DNA from: Marsupella aquatica
Taxonomy: Eukaryota > Marchantiophyta
Reading direction: 5' to 3'
Length of the DNA: 64,000 nucleotides
Assembly (NCBI GenBank): GCA_973895155.1
Contig: OZ316891.1
Location: 3,906,001 to 3,970,000, forward strand
Within the stretch, counting starts at the first letter, position 1. Each line of letters opens with the position of its first letter. Shown here one piece after another: positions 50,745 through 61,209 of the stretch. The position numbers and the translations under genes are program-made. Below the pieces are notes generated by a model. That model ran no database searches. It worked only from the letters and a program-made list of their open reading frames with translations, and had not been told where the DNA came from.

Positions 50745-51465
50745 GCCGACGCTTTGTGAAGCGTCCCTTGTATTTGTGGACGCTTCAGAAAGCGTCCACC
50801 CAAAGACCACGACGCTTTCTGAAGCGTCCACCACCCAACCAGTTGTACTTCGACGCTTTGCAATCCACATGAGGAGCGACGCCCACAGAAGCGTCCGCTA
50901 ACCCCAAAGTCCGATGAGACGCTTTCTGAAGCGTCCACATGAGAAGTGACGCCTTGTGAAGCGTCCGACCGTGTTCGAAGACAAAGCAGAATCGACGCTT
51001 TCTGAAGCGTCCGCCAAGACAGACTTCGCCGCTTTCTGAAGCGTCGCACCCGAAGACCAGAAGACGGACGCCGCGACCAAACCTCAAAATTCAGCCGACG
51101 CTTTCTGAAGCGTCCACAAAAGTCCTTTGTAGTTTTGGACGCTTTCTGAAGCGTCCACTATGTTCCCGACACTTAGAAAAATTTTCAGTTTTCGCACTTT
51201 TATAACACCGCGCCACTTTTACCGATTTATTTGAGACACTTAGAGATCTCAGAAAAGTCTGAAACTTTGTCAGCATAGAGATTATATGTAGTAGAGTACC
51301 CTAGAAAAGTTTCAACTCATTCCGACTCTTAGTTTAGAAGTCAAAATTAGATTAAAATCACTGTTTATTAGTTTTACCGCAAACACCGACGCTTTGCAAA
51401 GCGTCCGCTCAAACCTCGACGCTTTCTGAAGCGTCCCCTGCATTTTTGACACTTTCAGCAGTGTC
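50745..51465. repeat. Array of spaced short palindromes, cluster 2
   Basis: About 13-14 copies of a hairpin-forming motif, most often gacgctttctgaagcgtcc, with unrelated spacers of roughly 10-40 bases. Arms vary together in places (gacgctttgcaaagcgtcc, gacgcttcagaaagcgtcc). A few copies are eroded. The array is in two blocks (50745-51152 and 51387-51465). Each is preceded by a related AT-rich segment containing cagaaaagtct (about 50610 and 51256), so a larger unit was duplicated. It is homologous to cluster 1 and its downstream flank. Confidence 0.85.
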
Positions 51466-51479
51466 CATTCACTTTTCAA

Positions 51480-53900
51480 GGATGACCGTCATTAAGTTTA
51501 TTCAAGACCCTTTAGATATGAAAGGGCATGTCCTTTCAGTATCTCAGTCTCCTTGGGTTCTTGCTAGCCTATATGAAGTAGAATTTGTGTCATTTTCAAG
51601 TGTGAAGAAATAAAGTAGTGCCTGTGGCATGTGCTGCAGACTGGAATCACCTTTGCTTGCAAATACAAAGGAATTCTTCTCCCTTCCTTGGTCTGAATGA
51701 TTGAGAGTTTAGATCATTGAAGTAAAATTACTTGTATGAAGTTGAATCTCAGAAGTATGAGGGAATAGATTCCTTAAGTGGTGACAACCCATCTTCTTGA
51801 GTTCTTGATGCATAGTTTTTGGTATGACATTGCTTGTGCACGGATGCAAAGATTGTTACTCACCAATTACCTGTGACTTCAATTTGATCATGATGGTGTT
51901 TATTATTCGTGACTCAGTACCGACTGGATATCGAAGTGATTGATTACTAGTTTCTTCTGAGTACCTTTGGAAGGAAAAGTTGAGACGTGTTGACGGCATT
52001 TTAGTAATCATCCTAGTACAGTAATCCATTCCAAAAATGTTCTTACGGATATACCACCCAAATCACATCAAATGAAGTATTGATGAGAAGTTACCTTGGT
52101 GTTTTCCAGACTCCCTCATCATACCTCAAGATTTCATTGTGTTTTGTTATTTGTTTCCATTTTATTAATTGCATTTACAATGTTAAGCAAACATTCAAAT
52201 CTATGCCTTGCTGAGCAACCATAGTAAAAGGCTCAAACCTGTGTTTTTGTTACCTTAGTCATTCATAAGTGTTAAACGATAGAAAATCATTCCTTTCTTG
52301 TTCTTCCATGGGATCGAATACCGAGTTTTGGACATTAAATGTTGATTTATGTCCTTAGTACAATACTACACTGTGTTTGATGGGTTGGGGTAATGCACAT
52401 GATCAATAAGTAGAGTCAAATAAGTAGAAGGAACAACCACTTATAGAAGAAATTTTGGCTTATCATAATATGGAAAATCCATTCAACCTGCGGATACTTG
52501 CCCTTAATTAGTTTGCAATTGCTTTTTGATGTGCAATTAATATTAGGCAGATTTGATGGTGGCCCAGGCAGATTTTTAGCCTAGTATCATTGGCATGTTA
52601 CTTGATTGGTTAGTGTTTACCAAAAAAAAACAATGGCCCCAAGTGACAACGTTTTACAGTATTACACTTATCTCTGTTCAAACAAGGCAAGCCGTGAAAG
52701 GGTGAGACCATCAGAGTGTGATACTTTCAATTGTCATTCTAACAGGGGCCTCAAATTTTCAATAAGTTAAGACGGCAAAGTGTTTGAATGGTGTAGCTAT
52801 ATCTATATAACAGGGCCGGGTCTCAAAGTTCCAGAGTTTATATTGGCTAACTTTGTGATATAGCTACATTGTTCTAAGTAAATGTTTTTCAAAAAGTATT
52901 TTCCCTATTGACAGCAATTAAGCGGGCAATTAAGTAGCAAATAACAAAACCCGTAACAAAACAGTAAATTAATAACAAACAATAAAAACCAAAACAGCAA
53001 TGCAGGCACAAAACATGACATAATTTTCCTCTATTTTTGTGATGATGGTGGGCCTCACAGTCATTTGTATAATCCTTAAAAAGGCATCATTTGATGGGAG
53101 CTAATACTATTGACATGTAAAAAATAAACGGTCAACAAATTGGGGTTACGTCAAACACATTAAAAAATCCTGGCCTGCTCGTGCAATAGATAAGCTCCGC
53201 AATGGCATGGGGAGGGGGCAGAGGGTGAGCAGAGATCATGGCTGGTTAACCCTGGCCACTCATGCCTTGCCACATGGCAACCGAACTGGAATTGAATTAC
53301 TGCTAACCTATATACAAAATGGGGGGCAGGTAGACAATTAAATTCATTTTGGGACAGGATATTGGATTTGGGTACTCAGGGGGATAGGTTAGTCAAAAGT
53401 TGTTATCCTTATTTTGTATTTTTTCCTGGGTTCACTTGTCGAGCTCTTAGCTTTAAATTGCTGGTTCTCGTCGTAGACTCTCGACTGAGCCGGCCATATA
53501 CTTGCGAGGCATCTATGTAGTTTTTGTTTTCTCTAATGGGTGACCTTAGGTTAATCTCACTGTTTCATTTCTGTCTTTTGCCCTCATGACTCTATGTGTT
53601 TGGTTCCTGAGTGGTCGTTGGTCCATTGTCTGTTTTGGGTCTAGACAGCTATTCCTCGGTCCGAGTCAAGAAGCGCGCCTCTTTGTTCCGAGCCAAGGAG
53701 CGCGCTCAAGTCTTCGTAGAGAATCCAGAAGCTTAAAACTCTAAAGCTAACGCTCGATTACTCTCCTGCATCGAGCCCATAGAATGCTTAACTTCTTTTC
53801 GGGATATACTTAGTTACCACTCGTCACACAAGACTTCAATACAAGAAAGGAAAGCTTTGGTTTGAATCTTTCCCAATTGGATAGTGCACTTTTCACACTT
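51480..53900. other. Repeat-family flank and AT-rich spacer
   Basis: The part to about 52030 continues the dispersed repeat that carries the palindromes; the shared phrase gtgttgacggcat (about 51988) is nearly matched at 21318. Beyond that I see no gene. Confidence 0.45.
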
Positions 53901-53913
53901 CCAAACCTAGGGA

Positions 53914-54643
53914 CTATGGTGATGCCCAACAATGGAAACAAGAAGATACACGATATGGCTGGAGAAGGGAGTGGCCCTGGGACTCTACAGCCAGGAGAAA
54001 GAAGCAGCCCAGGTCTATCATCAGTAAACTCGATTTCGGCGATGGAGTCGTATTAATTGGCAGAAACTGGAGAGATACAAAGGGGGATAGCAGAAGCTCA
54101 AGCTGCATGTCATGGCCTGGCAAGTTCTCTTCATGCAAGGAAGAAACTAATGAAAGAAGTGGGCCTTGCACTTCATTACATGGAGGCTTCTATGGTGGCA
54201 CTCGAAGGGAAAATGGACAAATTAGGGGTGCTGGCAAGAGGATCAACGCTAATAGAGAAGAGTATGGTGAGCGGACTTGACAGCTTATGGGGCGATGAAC
54301 AGTCTATAGTTATGAAGGTGGTAAGAGCTTGGCAGTCAGGGATGTTGCCTCGAGAAAGAATGTGTCAGATTGATCAGCAGATTTGATTTCGAGCGATACC
54401 AGAATCAAGCTGCTGATTCCATGGAGGCTTCCATGGAAGCACTGCAGCAAGGATTGGAGAAGATGGACAATTATCCATTTTACTAGTACCTGTAAGATTT
54501 CTATGCATGCTGGCACTTCAGGAACAAAAGACTATTGAAGTGAACAAAGACGTTAATCGTCTAAGTGCCAGCATAGAAATCATCCTGAAGTTCGATATTA
54601 GCATTGTGCACACCGATTCTGTAGGTGAACAGCAATGAGAGGC
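53914..54643 (+). pseudogene. Possible coding relic, coiled-coil-like
   Basis: A plus-strand frame from the ATG at 53914 (MVMPNNGNKKIHD) reaches a TAA at 54054. It stays open in the same frame to 54386, through helical, charged sequence (HYMEASMVALEGKMDKL). A similar segment recurs near 54420 (MEASMEALQQGLEKMD), and a further open piece ends at about 54643 (NKDVNRLSASIEIILKF). I recognise no family. It could be a decayed gene or unresolved exons. Confidence 0.25.
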
Positions 54644-55329
54644 AAACAAGCGATCAATGCCAAGGTCTCTCTCTCTGTCTGCTTCACTTTCTTTCCTCGC
54701 CATGTTAATAAATGGCCGATTTTGTCCCCAGCTTTGCCCCTTCTGAAGTCCAGGAGCGGGGATACTTTGAGCACAGTTTATTGCTCTCTTGTGCGTGGCT
54801 GGTGATTTAGAAGGAGAATGTCTTTTCTGTTGTAAACAATTATCGAGGAGGTTAAGTGTACCAAACACTTAACCCGGATCAGTTCACGGGGGTAAACCTA
54901 GCATGGGACCGTGAGTTGTCGACATGGAGTAGTAGCTACGGTCTCTCACCCATGATTGTCCTAGGGCTTTGATATATGTCAACTCCATAGATGCACAAGA
55001 ACGTGGACACAAGAACGAGAGACTCAAAGAATATGCAGAAGTGTAAATTTCATAATGCTCGAAACAAAGCCGGAGCGGAATACATCCAAGACTCGGGTGT
55101 ATCCCCGGTCCTGATCCCACCGTTGTCTCGAGGCAGCCATGTGGCAACGGTAAAAGACTAACAAAGCGGCTTACTGTAAGAATGTCACTAGTGTATGTAA
55201 ACTGCGAACTAACCGACACCTGGAGAAATGGGAAGAAGTTTTGACTAGCACAAACAGAAAGGGTAACTTTGACAATATATCTTGTTAGAGTGGCGACTTG
55301 AAAGGCGCTTTGAGTAGCTAGAATCTGTG

Positions 55330-55664
55330 TGTGGAAATTTCTGAATAAGCTTAATTAACCCACGAAGGGGAGGCGTAATATACACAAAGAGCACAGGTCC
55401 GTTGAGTACCTGAGAGAGGATGACTCAGAGGCCACGTAGGTCATGGAACTGCCAGGCAGGAGCGACAAGTGCCAACGGACGGTGAACGTCCTAAACAGAT
55501 TTTGTCCTAAGTAACTAATGGGCAACCATAAGTAGGTCAATCTACCAATATACTAAATGACTAATCGAACGGTAAATTAATTACATCTAAGTAGCGGCAA
55601 CTAAAAGAGTTTAGCATGATGACGGCCACAAATACTAACACCGTATGTCCCTGAACTTTCAACA
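55330..55664 (-). repeat. 3' LTR of Copia 2
   Basis: 335 bases. On the minus strand it begins tgttgaaagttcag and ends aaatttccaca, matching 60867-61201. Confidence 0.95.
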
Positions 55665-55760
55665 CCCCCTCTTGACCGCATCTTGCAAACAAAGTTGAGA
55701 GTTGAGTCATATCAAGCGGAAGTAGACCATCGTTGTAGTAACAGCAAGTCGAGAGAAGAG

Positions 55761-56258
55761 ATGGCACAGACTGACATCTTAGTGCGCGATTCAGTGCTCT
55801 ACCTAGTGCTAGCGATGTTGGGCTTTGTATCAGCCATAGCTCGTTTCCTCCAAGATTCAATACAGTGTGGACAGGACGCACAGGGAAGCCGAGAGAGAGA
55901 TGGTCCCGTGCAGCCAAAGGAGAGGGCAAATGCGCTAGGATCATTAGCTGGGACTGGACCTCAAATTCGATCGGAGTCGAGTCCACCGGTATCAGTGCAG
56001 ACGAGAGAGGAAGTGAATGATGAATCAAGGGTGCCAGCCATGGGGTACCCGGTGGCATTGGAGTTGTCTGTTTTAGAGGGTCCTCCCCATCGATACTACG
56101 CAGTGGCACGGGGACGCCGTCCAGGGATATATACCACTTGGGAAGAGACTGAGCCATTGGTCAGTGGCTTTAGAGGGAATAAGTTCAAGTCCTTCAAGAC
56201 TAGACAAGAGGCTGAGCTGTATGCGTACCGTAATGGACTTGGACCTAGTTTAGGATAA
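55761..56258 (+). CDS. Antisense ORF in Copia 2 with RNase H1 hybrid-binding (viroplasmin-like) domain
   Basis: A 165-residue ORF on the strand opposite to the element's genes, in the 0.67 kb between the RNase H stop and the purine tract. I start it at the first ATG, at 55761; the frame is open further upstream to about 55683. A hydrophobic stretch follows the N-terminus (VLYLVLAMLGFVSAIARFL, about residues 12-30) and could be a membrane segment. A polar linker comes next, then at about residues 111-155 a domain with RYYAVARGRRPGIYTTW, VSGF and KFKSFKTRQEAELY. This is the pattern of the N-terminal RNA/DNA-hybrid-binding domain of eukaryotic RNase H1 (Pfam Cauli_VI type). No catalytic RNase H part is present. 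A captured host exon or an accessory element gene are both possible. Expression is unknown. Confidence 0.65.
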   Translation: MAQTDILVRDSVLYLVLAMLGFVSAIARFLQDSIQCGQDAQGSRERDGPVQPKERANALGSLAGTGPQIRSESSPPVSVQTREEVNDESRVPAMGYPVALELSVLEGPPHRYYAVARGRRPGIYTTWEETEPLVSGFRGNKFKSFKTRQEAELYAYRNGLGPSLG

Positions 56259-56336
56259 GAGGCAGTAGAGGCGTTATCGCATAGCTTAGGAATGATGTAC
56301 TTGTAAAGGACCGACTAAGGCTTTGGTCTGCTCGAT

Positions 56337-58403
56337 TTAAGCTAAAGATTTCATACCTAATTGATCTCTATTCTTGATGAATTTCACTTTTGAAAGTGCC
56401 TTGGTAAAGATGTCTGCGACTTGTTCTTCTGATTTCACATGTTGAACTGAGATTTCACCTTCGAGTATTCTCTCTCTAATGAAGTGATGATGGATCTCGA
56501 GGTGTTTGGTCCTTGCATGAAACACTGGATTTTTTGCAAGTTTGATAGCGCTCATGTTAGTACAGTGCATGTGTAAGTCCTGAAGAGTCCGTTCCGATGA
56601 ATTCACCAGGTCCCCCGAGATGTCAAGACTCTTGTGCTTGATGTTGCTTGGTGCAATCTTGCACTGCTGTAGTTCTTCGACTAGCCTCTTCAGGTACACG
56701 CCTTCTTGTGCCCCATCAGATAGAGCTCTGTATTCGGCTTTGGTGGTTGACCGTGAGACAGTGGGCTGGCGCTTGATGCTCCAGGCAATTGGTCCCATGG
56801 CTATCTTGTGCACATATCCTCCCGTGGACCTGCGTGTGTCGGGACGTGAGTTTCCCCAATCTGCATCTGTGTATCCTTCAATCTTAAGGGATCCTCCCTT
56901 CGAATAGAACACGCCATATCCAGTTGTTCCTTTGACATATCTGACGATGTGCATGGCAGCGTCAAAGTGTGCTTGCTGAGGTATGCTCATGAATCTGCTT
57001 ACTAAACCAACTGAGAACGAGATGTCTGGCCTAGTATTAATGAGATATATAAGCTTGCCTACTAGCTTGCAATACGTGGTAATGTTAATGTCAGGAGTGT
57101 TGGACTCAGCTGATAGTTCCAATTCCTCTGGAAGGGGCATTGTAGCCGGCTGACAATTTTCCATTCCATACTCAAGAACTAATTGATTTGCGTAAAACTG
57201 TTGGTGCAAGAGTATGCCTTCAGTTGAGTTGTGGAAATCTACTCCCAAGTAGCGTTTGGCTGATCCAAGATCCTTCATTTCATACTTGGCTTGAAGTTGT
57301 TGCTTAAGTTCTGCAATCAACTGTGTGTCGTCCCTTGTGATTAGCAGATCATCTACAAACAAGATAATGATTGCTGATTTGTTGTCTCGTACCTTAAAGT
57401 ATAGGTTAGGGTCGAGTGAACTCCTTATACACCCGGATGAGCGAAGAAAGGCATCCAATGCTTCGTACCAGGTCCTGGGGCTTTGTTTGAGTCCGTAGAT
57501 GGATCTGCGTAGCAGACAGACAAGTTTTTCCTGACCAGGAATAACAAAGCCGGGAGGTTGCTTCATATAGAGGAGTTCCTTCATAGTGCTGTTGAGGAAG
57601 GCTGTTACTACATCCATGTGAAGTAGAGGCCAGCCAAAGGCAACAGCAAGAGCTACAATGAGTCGAACGGTTGTCCATCTAACTACTGGAGCAAAGGTCT
57701 CATCGTAGTCGAGTCCTTCTCTCTGTTCATTGCCCCTTGCTACAACACGAGCTTTGAATTTAGTGTTGCCGGTCTGATCTATCTTCTCCCTTAATACCCA
57801 TCTTGCAGATAGTGCTTTCTCCTCCGGGGGAAGAGAGACCAGATCCCAGGTACCGTTTTTCTCATGGGCCAGAAGCTCTTGTTGCATAGCAAGAACCCAA
57901 CGAGAGTCATGAAGAGCTGCGCTAAGTTGAACGTCGTTGGTAGAGTCAGCAATGAGAGCAGTGATCTCGGCAGAGAGAGAGACATGGAAATCCTTATATT
58001 TTGAAGGAAATGATGTAAGACGGCCAGAAGGAGGCCGAGTGCGCTCGATAGGTCGGTGTCGGGCCCTACGAATCGGGGCAGGTGGTGAGGATGTTGGTTG
58101 GGCAGAGTTGGGTAAGTTTGCTACAGCTGGGACATCATCAATTGAAGTCAGAGAACCAGGTGCGGGATCAGGTGCAGCGGCTGCCGGAGGGGGAGTGTGG
58201 GAGTCATTGGTACCGACTGAGATAATGTCAAACAAACTTTCTCTGTCGACGGGAGCCTCAGCTGAGTAATTTCCCGGAGTTGACTCATCGACCACTACAT
58301 CCCGGGAAATGAGTATTTTCTTGGTGACAGGATCGATCAAAGCAACGGTAGGCTTTGCTTTGTGTATCATAGCCAATAAGAATGCACTTGCGAGACTTAG
58401 CAC
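56337..58403 (-). CDS. Reverse transcriptase-RNase H of Copia 2
   Basis: A 688-codon open stretch with no internal stop. A Pro/Ser-rich linker (about residues 70-130) precedes RT. RT phrases include KARVVARGNEQREGLDYDET, LLHMDVVTAFLNSTMKE and YGLKQSPRTWYEA. The catalytic box is FVDDLL, with F in place of the usual Y. RNase H shows GYTDADWGNSRPDTRRSTGG, SRSTTKAEYRALSDGAQE and VADIFTKALS. It copies element RNA into DNA and removes the RNA. The first residues of this frame overlap the integrase frame, and the true join is near 58335, so the listed 5' end is not a natural start. In a working element it would be part of one polyprotein. Confidence 0.92.
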   Translation of the reverse strand: MLSLASAFLLAMIHKAKPTVALIDPVTKKILISRDVVVDESTPGNYSAEAPVDRESLFDIISVGTNDSHTPPPAAAAPDPAPGSLTSIDDVPAVANLPNSAQPTSSPPAPIRRARHRPIERTRPPSGRLTSFPSKYKDFHVSLSAEITALIADSTNDVQLSAALHDSRWVLAMQQELLAHEKNGTWDLVSLPPEEKALSARWVLREKIDQTGNTKFKARVVARGNEQREGLDYDETFAPVVRWTTVRLIVALAVAFGWPLLHMDVVTAFLNSTMKELLYMKQPPGFVIPGQEKLVCLLRRSIYGLKQSPRTWYEALDAFLRSSGCIRSSLDPNLYFKVRDNKSAIIILFVDDLLITRDDTQLIAELKQQLQAKYEMKDLGSAKRYLGVDFHNSTEGILLHQQFYANQLVLEYGMENCQPATMPLPEELELSAESNTPDINITTYCKLVGKLIYLINTRPDISFSVGLVSRFMSIPQQAHFDAAMHIVRYVKGTTGYGVFYSKGGSLKIEGYTDADWGNSRPDTRRSTGGYVHKIAMGPIAWSIKRQPTVSRSTTKAEYRALSDGAQEGVYLKRLVEELQQCKIAPSNIKHKSLDISGDLVNSSERTLQDLHMHCTNMSAIKLAKNPVFHARTKHLEIHHHFIRERILEGEISVQHVKSEEQVADIFTKALSKVKFIKNRDQLGMKSLA

Positions 58404-59655
58404 CTAGTTTGTTTCGTAATTCTTTAGGAATGTGAACATGGGCAGTGCTGCCAATGACTCGGAAGTGACTGACGTCCGGTTTGGTGTTGGTCAGACATTC
58501 GAATGGCGTGGATAGATTGAGAGCGCGAGTGCTGCATTGATTGTTGATGTGGTTTGCGGTCTGCAAAAGTTCTTCCCAGAGAAATGCCGGAGCATTTGAG
58601 CCAAAGGCTAGAGACCTGACAATGTCCAGTAGAGTTCGATTTTTTCTTTCGGCGACTCCATTCTGATGAGGCGTTTGAGCTACTGTGAGTTGTCTAGCAA
58701 TCCCGTGTGTCAAGCAAAAAATGCGGAATAGCTCGGATGTGTATTCTCCCCCTCTGTCACTCCATAAGGAAGCAATCTTGAGGCCGAAGGTTACCTCAAC
58801 ATTCTGTTTGAAGAATTTAAATGTGTCGAGAGCTTGGCTCTTATACTTCAAAGAATAAACCCAAGTGTACCACGAGTAATCATCAGTGAATGTAATAATG
58901 TACCTTGCACCAGAGAGTGAAGGGACCGGAAGTGGTCCATATAGGTCGGTCAAGGCCAACGGTCTTGTAGATCGAGAGACGGCTGCCTTGGGAATCTTGT
59001 GACGAGTCTGCTTGCCCTTCATGCAATCCTCGCATACGTGATGTTCGAGTGATAGCGTAGGTACTCCTACGATGAGATTGTGTCTAGTCATGTGACTAAT
59101 ACGTTGAGAACTAGAGTGACCCAGTCGTTGGTGCCAGAGTTGACTTGCAGAGATTGCCGGTTCAGTCAGAGGTTTTGTTGTTGGAGTTAGAGCGGGTGCC
59201 CGAGGCACAGTGAGGTGGCATTGAGCTGACACCTTGGGATGGAGCGTCATTCTCCTCTGCAGAGAGGTAGCAGGACTGACTACACACAAAGGAAGTTGGA
59301 TTTTATATAATCTACTCAATGGATCACGTGTTCCCTTGAGACGTAGCGTATAGGGTTGCTGCTTATCGACTACATAGCAGTTCGAGGAGTTGAACACAAC
59401 GGAATGCCCTTGGTCAGTAAGTTTACCAATAGAAAGCAGATTTTGGGTTATACTAGGAACGTACAGAACATCGGAAATTGCTTTATTGCTTGAGATGGGA
59501 ACACAACCGGAACCAGATACAGGCATCTTGGAACCGCTAGCACTGGACACACTGGAATTGGACGAAGTGCTGCAGAGAGTGGTGAAATTGTCCTTGTCGC
59601 GACTGATGTGCGCGGATGCTCCACTATCAAGGATCCAGGTACGATTTTGGGATGA
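58285..59655 (-). CDS. Protease-integrase of Copia 2
   Basis: The aspartic protease motif WILDSGASAHISRD lies at about 59600-59640, in frame with the following integrase. The integrase zinc region is HQRLGH...CEDCMKGK. Catalytic positions are visible in LTDLYGP, SDRGGEYTSE and PHQNGVAERKNRT. Further conserved phrases are LWEELLQTANHINN and KCILIGYD. The frame ends at 58285 after a shift near 58335, where the plus strand reads gatcgatc (58331-58338). Upstream, the gag frame and this frame do not match near 59645. It would cleave the polyprotein and insert element DNA. Confidence 0.9.
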   Translation of the reverse strand, partial: SSQNRTWILDSGASAHISRDKDNFTTLCSTSSNSSVSSASGSKMPVSGSGCVPISSNKAISDVLYVPSITQNLLSIGKLTDQGHSVVFNSSNCYVVDKQQPYTLRLKGTRDPLSRLYKIQLPLCVVSPATSLQRRMTLHPKVSAQCHLTVPRAPALTPTTKPLTEPAISASQLWHQRLGHSSSQRISHMTRHNLIVGVPTLSLEHHVCEDCMKGKQTRHKIPKAAVSRSTRPLALTDLYGPLPVPSLSGARYIITFTDDYSWYTWVYSLKYKSQALDTFKFFKQNVEVTFGLKIASLWSDRGGEYTSELFRIFCLTHGIARQLTVAQTPHQNGVAERKNRTLLDIVRSLAFGSNAPAFLWEELLQTANHINNQCSTRALNLSTPFECLTNTKPDVSHFRVIGSTAHVHIPKELRNKLGAKSRKCILIGYDTQSKAYRCFDRSCHQENTHFPGCSGR

Positions 59656-60814
59656 TTCCCCTCGAACTCACTGAGCATTGCTTCAATGGAGAGAGCAGAT
59701 TGGTGCTCGCTTGGAGCGCTGTTTCGCTCAGAGTCACTGTCACCAATGTCTCCCATGGTGGCCAGGTAGGACTTGGGTCCAAGCCCCTTGATGTCCTTGA
59801 TGCTTTGAGTTAACTCCCGCATCTGAATCGGGGACATGGACTTGATCTCCGTGTGAGCTTGCTTCTCATAGCAGTCGGTCTCCCAGTGCCCCTTCTTCCC
59901 GCAATAGTTGCAGTTTGTGTCTCCCCGCACATCTCGCCTATCATGGAATGCCCTTGGGGGAGGGGGCCTGGGCCCCCACCGGTTGTTCCTCCCACGACCT
60001 CGTCCACGACCCACTCTGTTGTAGTCTCGTCGTGGCTTGTAGTGCTGAGGTGGTAGACGCTCTCGTCTCAGATCGCCACCAGCAGCAAGTAGAGAGTGTT
60101 CTCCACTGTCTCCACGTGGCTTTCTGCGGAACTCCTCCGCCTGTAGATATTCCTCAAGATCTGCAAAGGTAGCTGTTGTGTTTTTCGAATACAAGACTCC
60201 ATAGGCAGATATGAAGGTCGACCAACTCTCAGGCAAATTACGTAGAACTATCTGAATGAGCTCCTTCTCGGGAATCTCTTCTCCTACGGATGCAAGCTCC
60301 ATGACATGTTGATCGATCTTCTTGAGATAATCCTCGATTGAAGCTCCCTCATGCATGCGAAGCTCAATGAGTGTTGACTTAAGATCTAGCTTGCGCTGAA
60401 TCGCAGACAATTCGTACTTCTTCTTGGTGTGACCCAGAGTTTAGCAGGGTCATTGCGCAGACGACTGATAATAGGAAAGATGGAAGCAGTGGAGGTTTTG
60501 GTAAATATTATAATTACCCTCTCCTTGTCCTTCTGCTCCGTAGCTGAGGTTGTGGTGAGTTTGGTAGCGGTTGCGCTGCTGGTGGCTCCGCCAATGTTAC
60601 CTCCAAACGTAGTTGAGTCTGAGCTTGTGGAGGCTTCTCCTCCGACTGTCGTAGGCTCACTACTGGCACGTTGTGCCTGGGGATCGACTATGTACCATAG
60701 CCCCTTCTCCCTAAGGATCTGTTCGATGTGAAAGGCCCAAATGATGTAATTCAGGGCACCCACTAACTTGTCGCTATCAGAGAATGAGATCTTCATGGCA
60801 TCGGAAGAAGACAT
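59645..60814 (-). CDS. gag of Copia 2
   Basis: Starts at the ATG at 60814 (MSSSDAMKISFSDSDK), with the Copia gag opening (KLVGALNYIIWAFHIEQIL). The frame breaks near 60400 after AKLWVT, and the rest continues in another frame as RKLDLKSTLIELRMHEG, EDYLKKIDQHV and LPESWSTFISAY. An Arg/Gly-rich segment precedes a full zinc knuckle, CNYCGKKGHWETDC. A second frame break near 59645 separates it from protease. It would form the particle and bind RNA. As read here it is interrupted, so the copy is defective unless these are sequence errors. Confidence 0.88.
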
Positions 60815-60866
60815 GGTGAAATTCTAAGATAGGAAGAGTCTCAGAAGTCTGGTAGCTCTGATACCA

Positions 60867-61201
60867 TGTAGAAATTTCTGAATAAGCTTAATTAACCCAC
60901 GAAGGGGAGGCGTAATATACGCAGAGAGCACAGGTCCGTTGAGCACCTGAGAGAGGATGACTCAGAGGCCACGTAGGTCATGGAACTGCCAGGCAGGAGC
61001 GACAAGTGCCAACGGACGGTGAATGTCCTAAACAGATTTTGTCCTAAGTAACTAATGGGCAACCATAAGTAGGTCAATCTACCAATATACTAAATGACTA
61101 ATCGAACAGTAAATTAATTACATCTAAGTAGCGGCAACTAAAAGAGTTTAGCATGATGACGGCCACAAATACTAACACCGTATGTCCCTGAACTTTCAAC
61201 A
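60867..61201 (-). repeat. 5' LTR of Copia 2
   Basis: 335 bases, tgttgaaag...tttctaca on the minus strand, followed by the PBS tggtatcagagct. About six differences from the other LTR. Confidence 0.95.
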
Positions 61202-61209
61202 CTGTGGAG

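Larger units (their letters stand above)
55330..61201 (-). mobile_element. Copia LTR retrotransposon 2 (young, minus strand)
   Basis: A 5,872-base element with two 335-base LTRs and a perfect 5-base target duplication, ctgtg, at 55325-55329 and 61202-61206. The primer-binding site next to the 5' LTR reads tggtatcagagct on the minus strand (60855-60866), complementary to initiator-Met tRNA. The purine tract aagaggggg lies at 55665-55673. Gag, protease, integrase, RT and RNase H follow in Copia order. The LTRs differ at about six positions by eye (about 98% identical), so insertion was fairly recent. Frame breaks lie near 60400, 59645 and 58335. An extra antisense ORF sits between RNase H and the 3' LTR. 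Confidence 0.97.

Noticed and set aside
50720-51276. Overlapping minus-strand frames with repeats such as DASES and RFRKR
   Set aside because: These arise from the repeated palindromes read in several frames and have no independent support.
50745-51465. Reading the palindrome clusters as a CRISPR array
   Set aside because: Eukaryotic nuclear context, very short and variable spacers, degenerate repeats and no cas genes. The flanks are shared with a second locus, as in a dispersed repeat.
55561-56157. A 198-codon minus-strand frame in the 3' part of Copia 2
   Set aside because: It runs into the LTR and shows no domain. The overlapping plus-strand frame has a clear hybrid-binding-domain pattern, so the minus frame is taken as its shadow.
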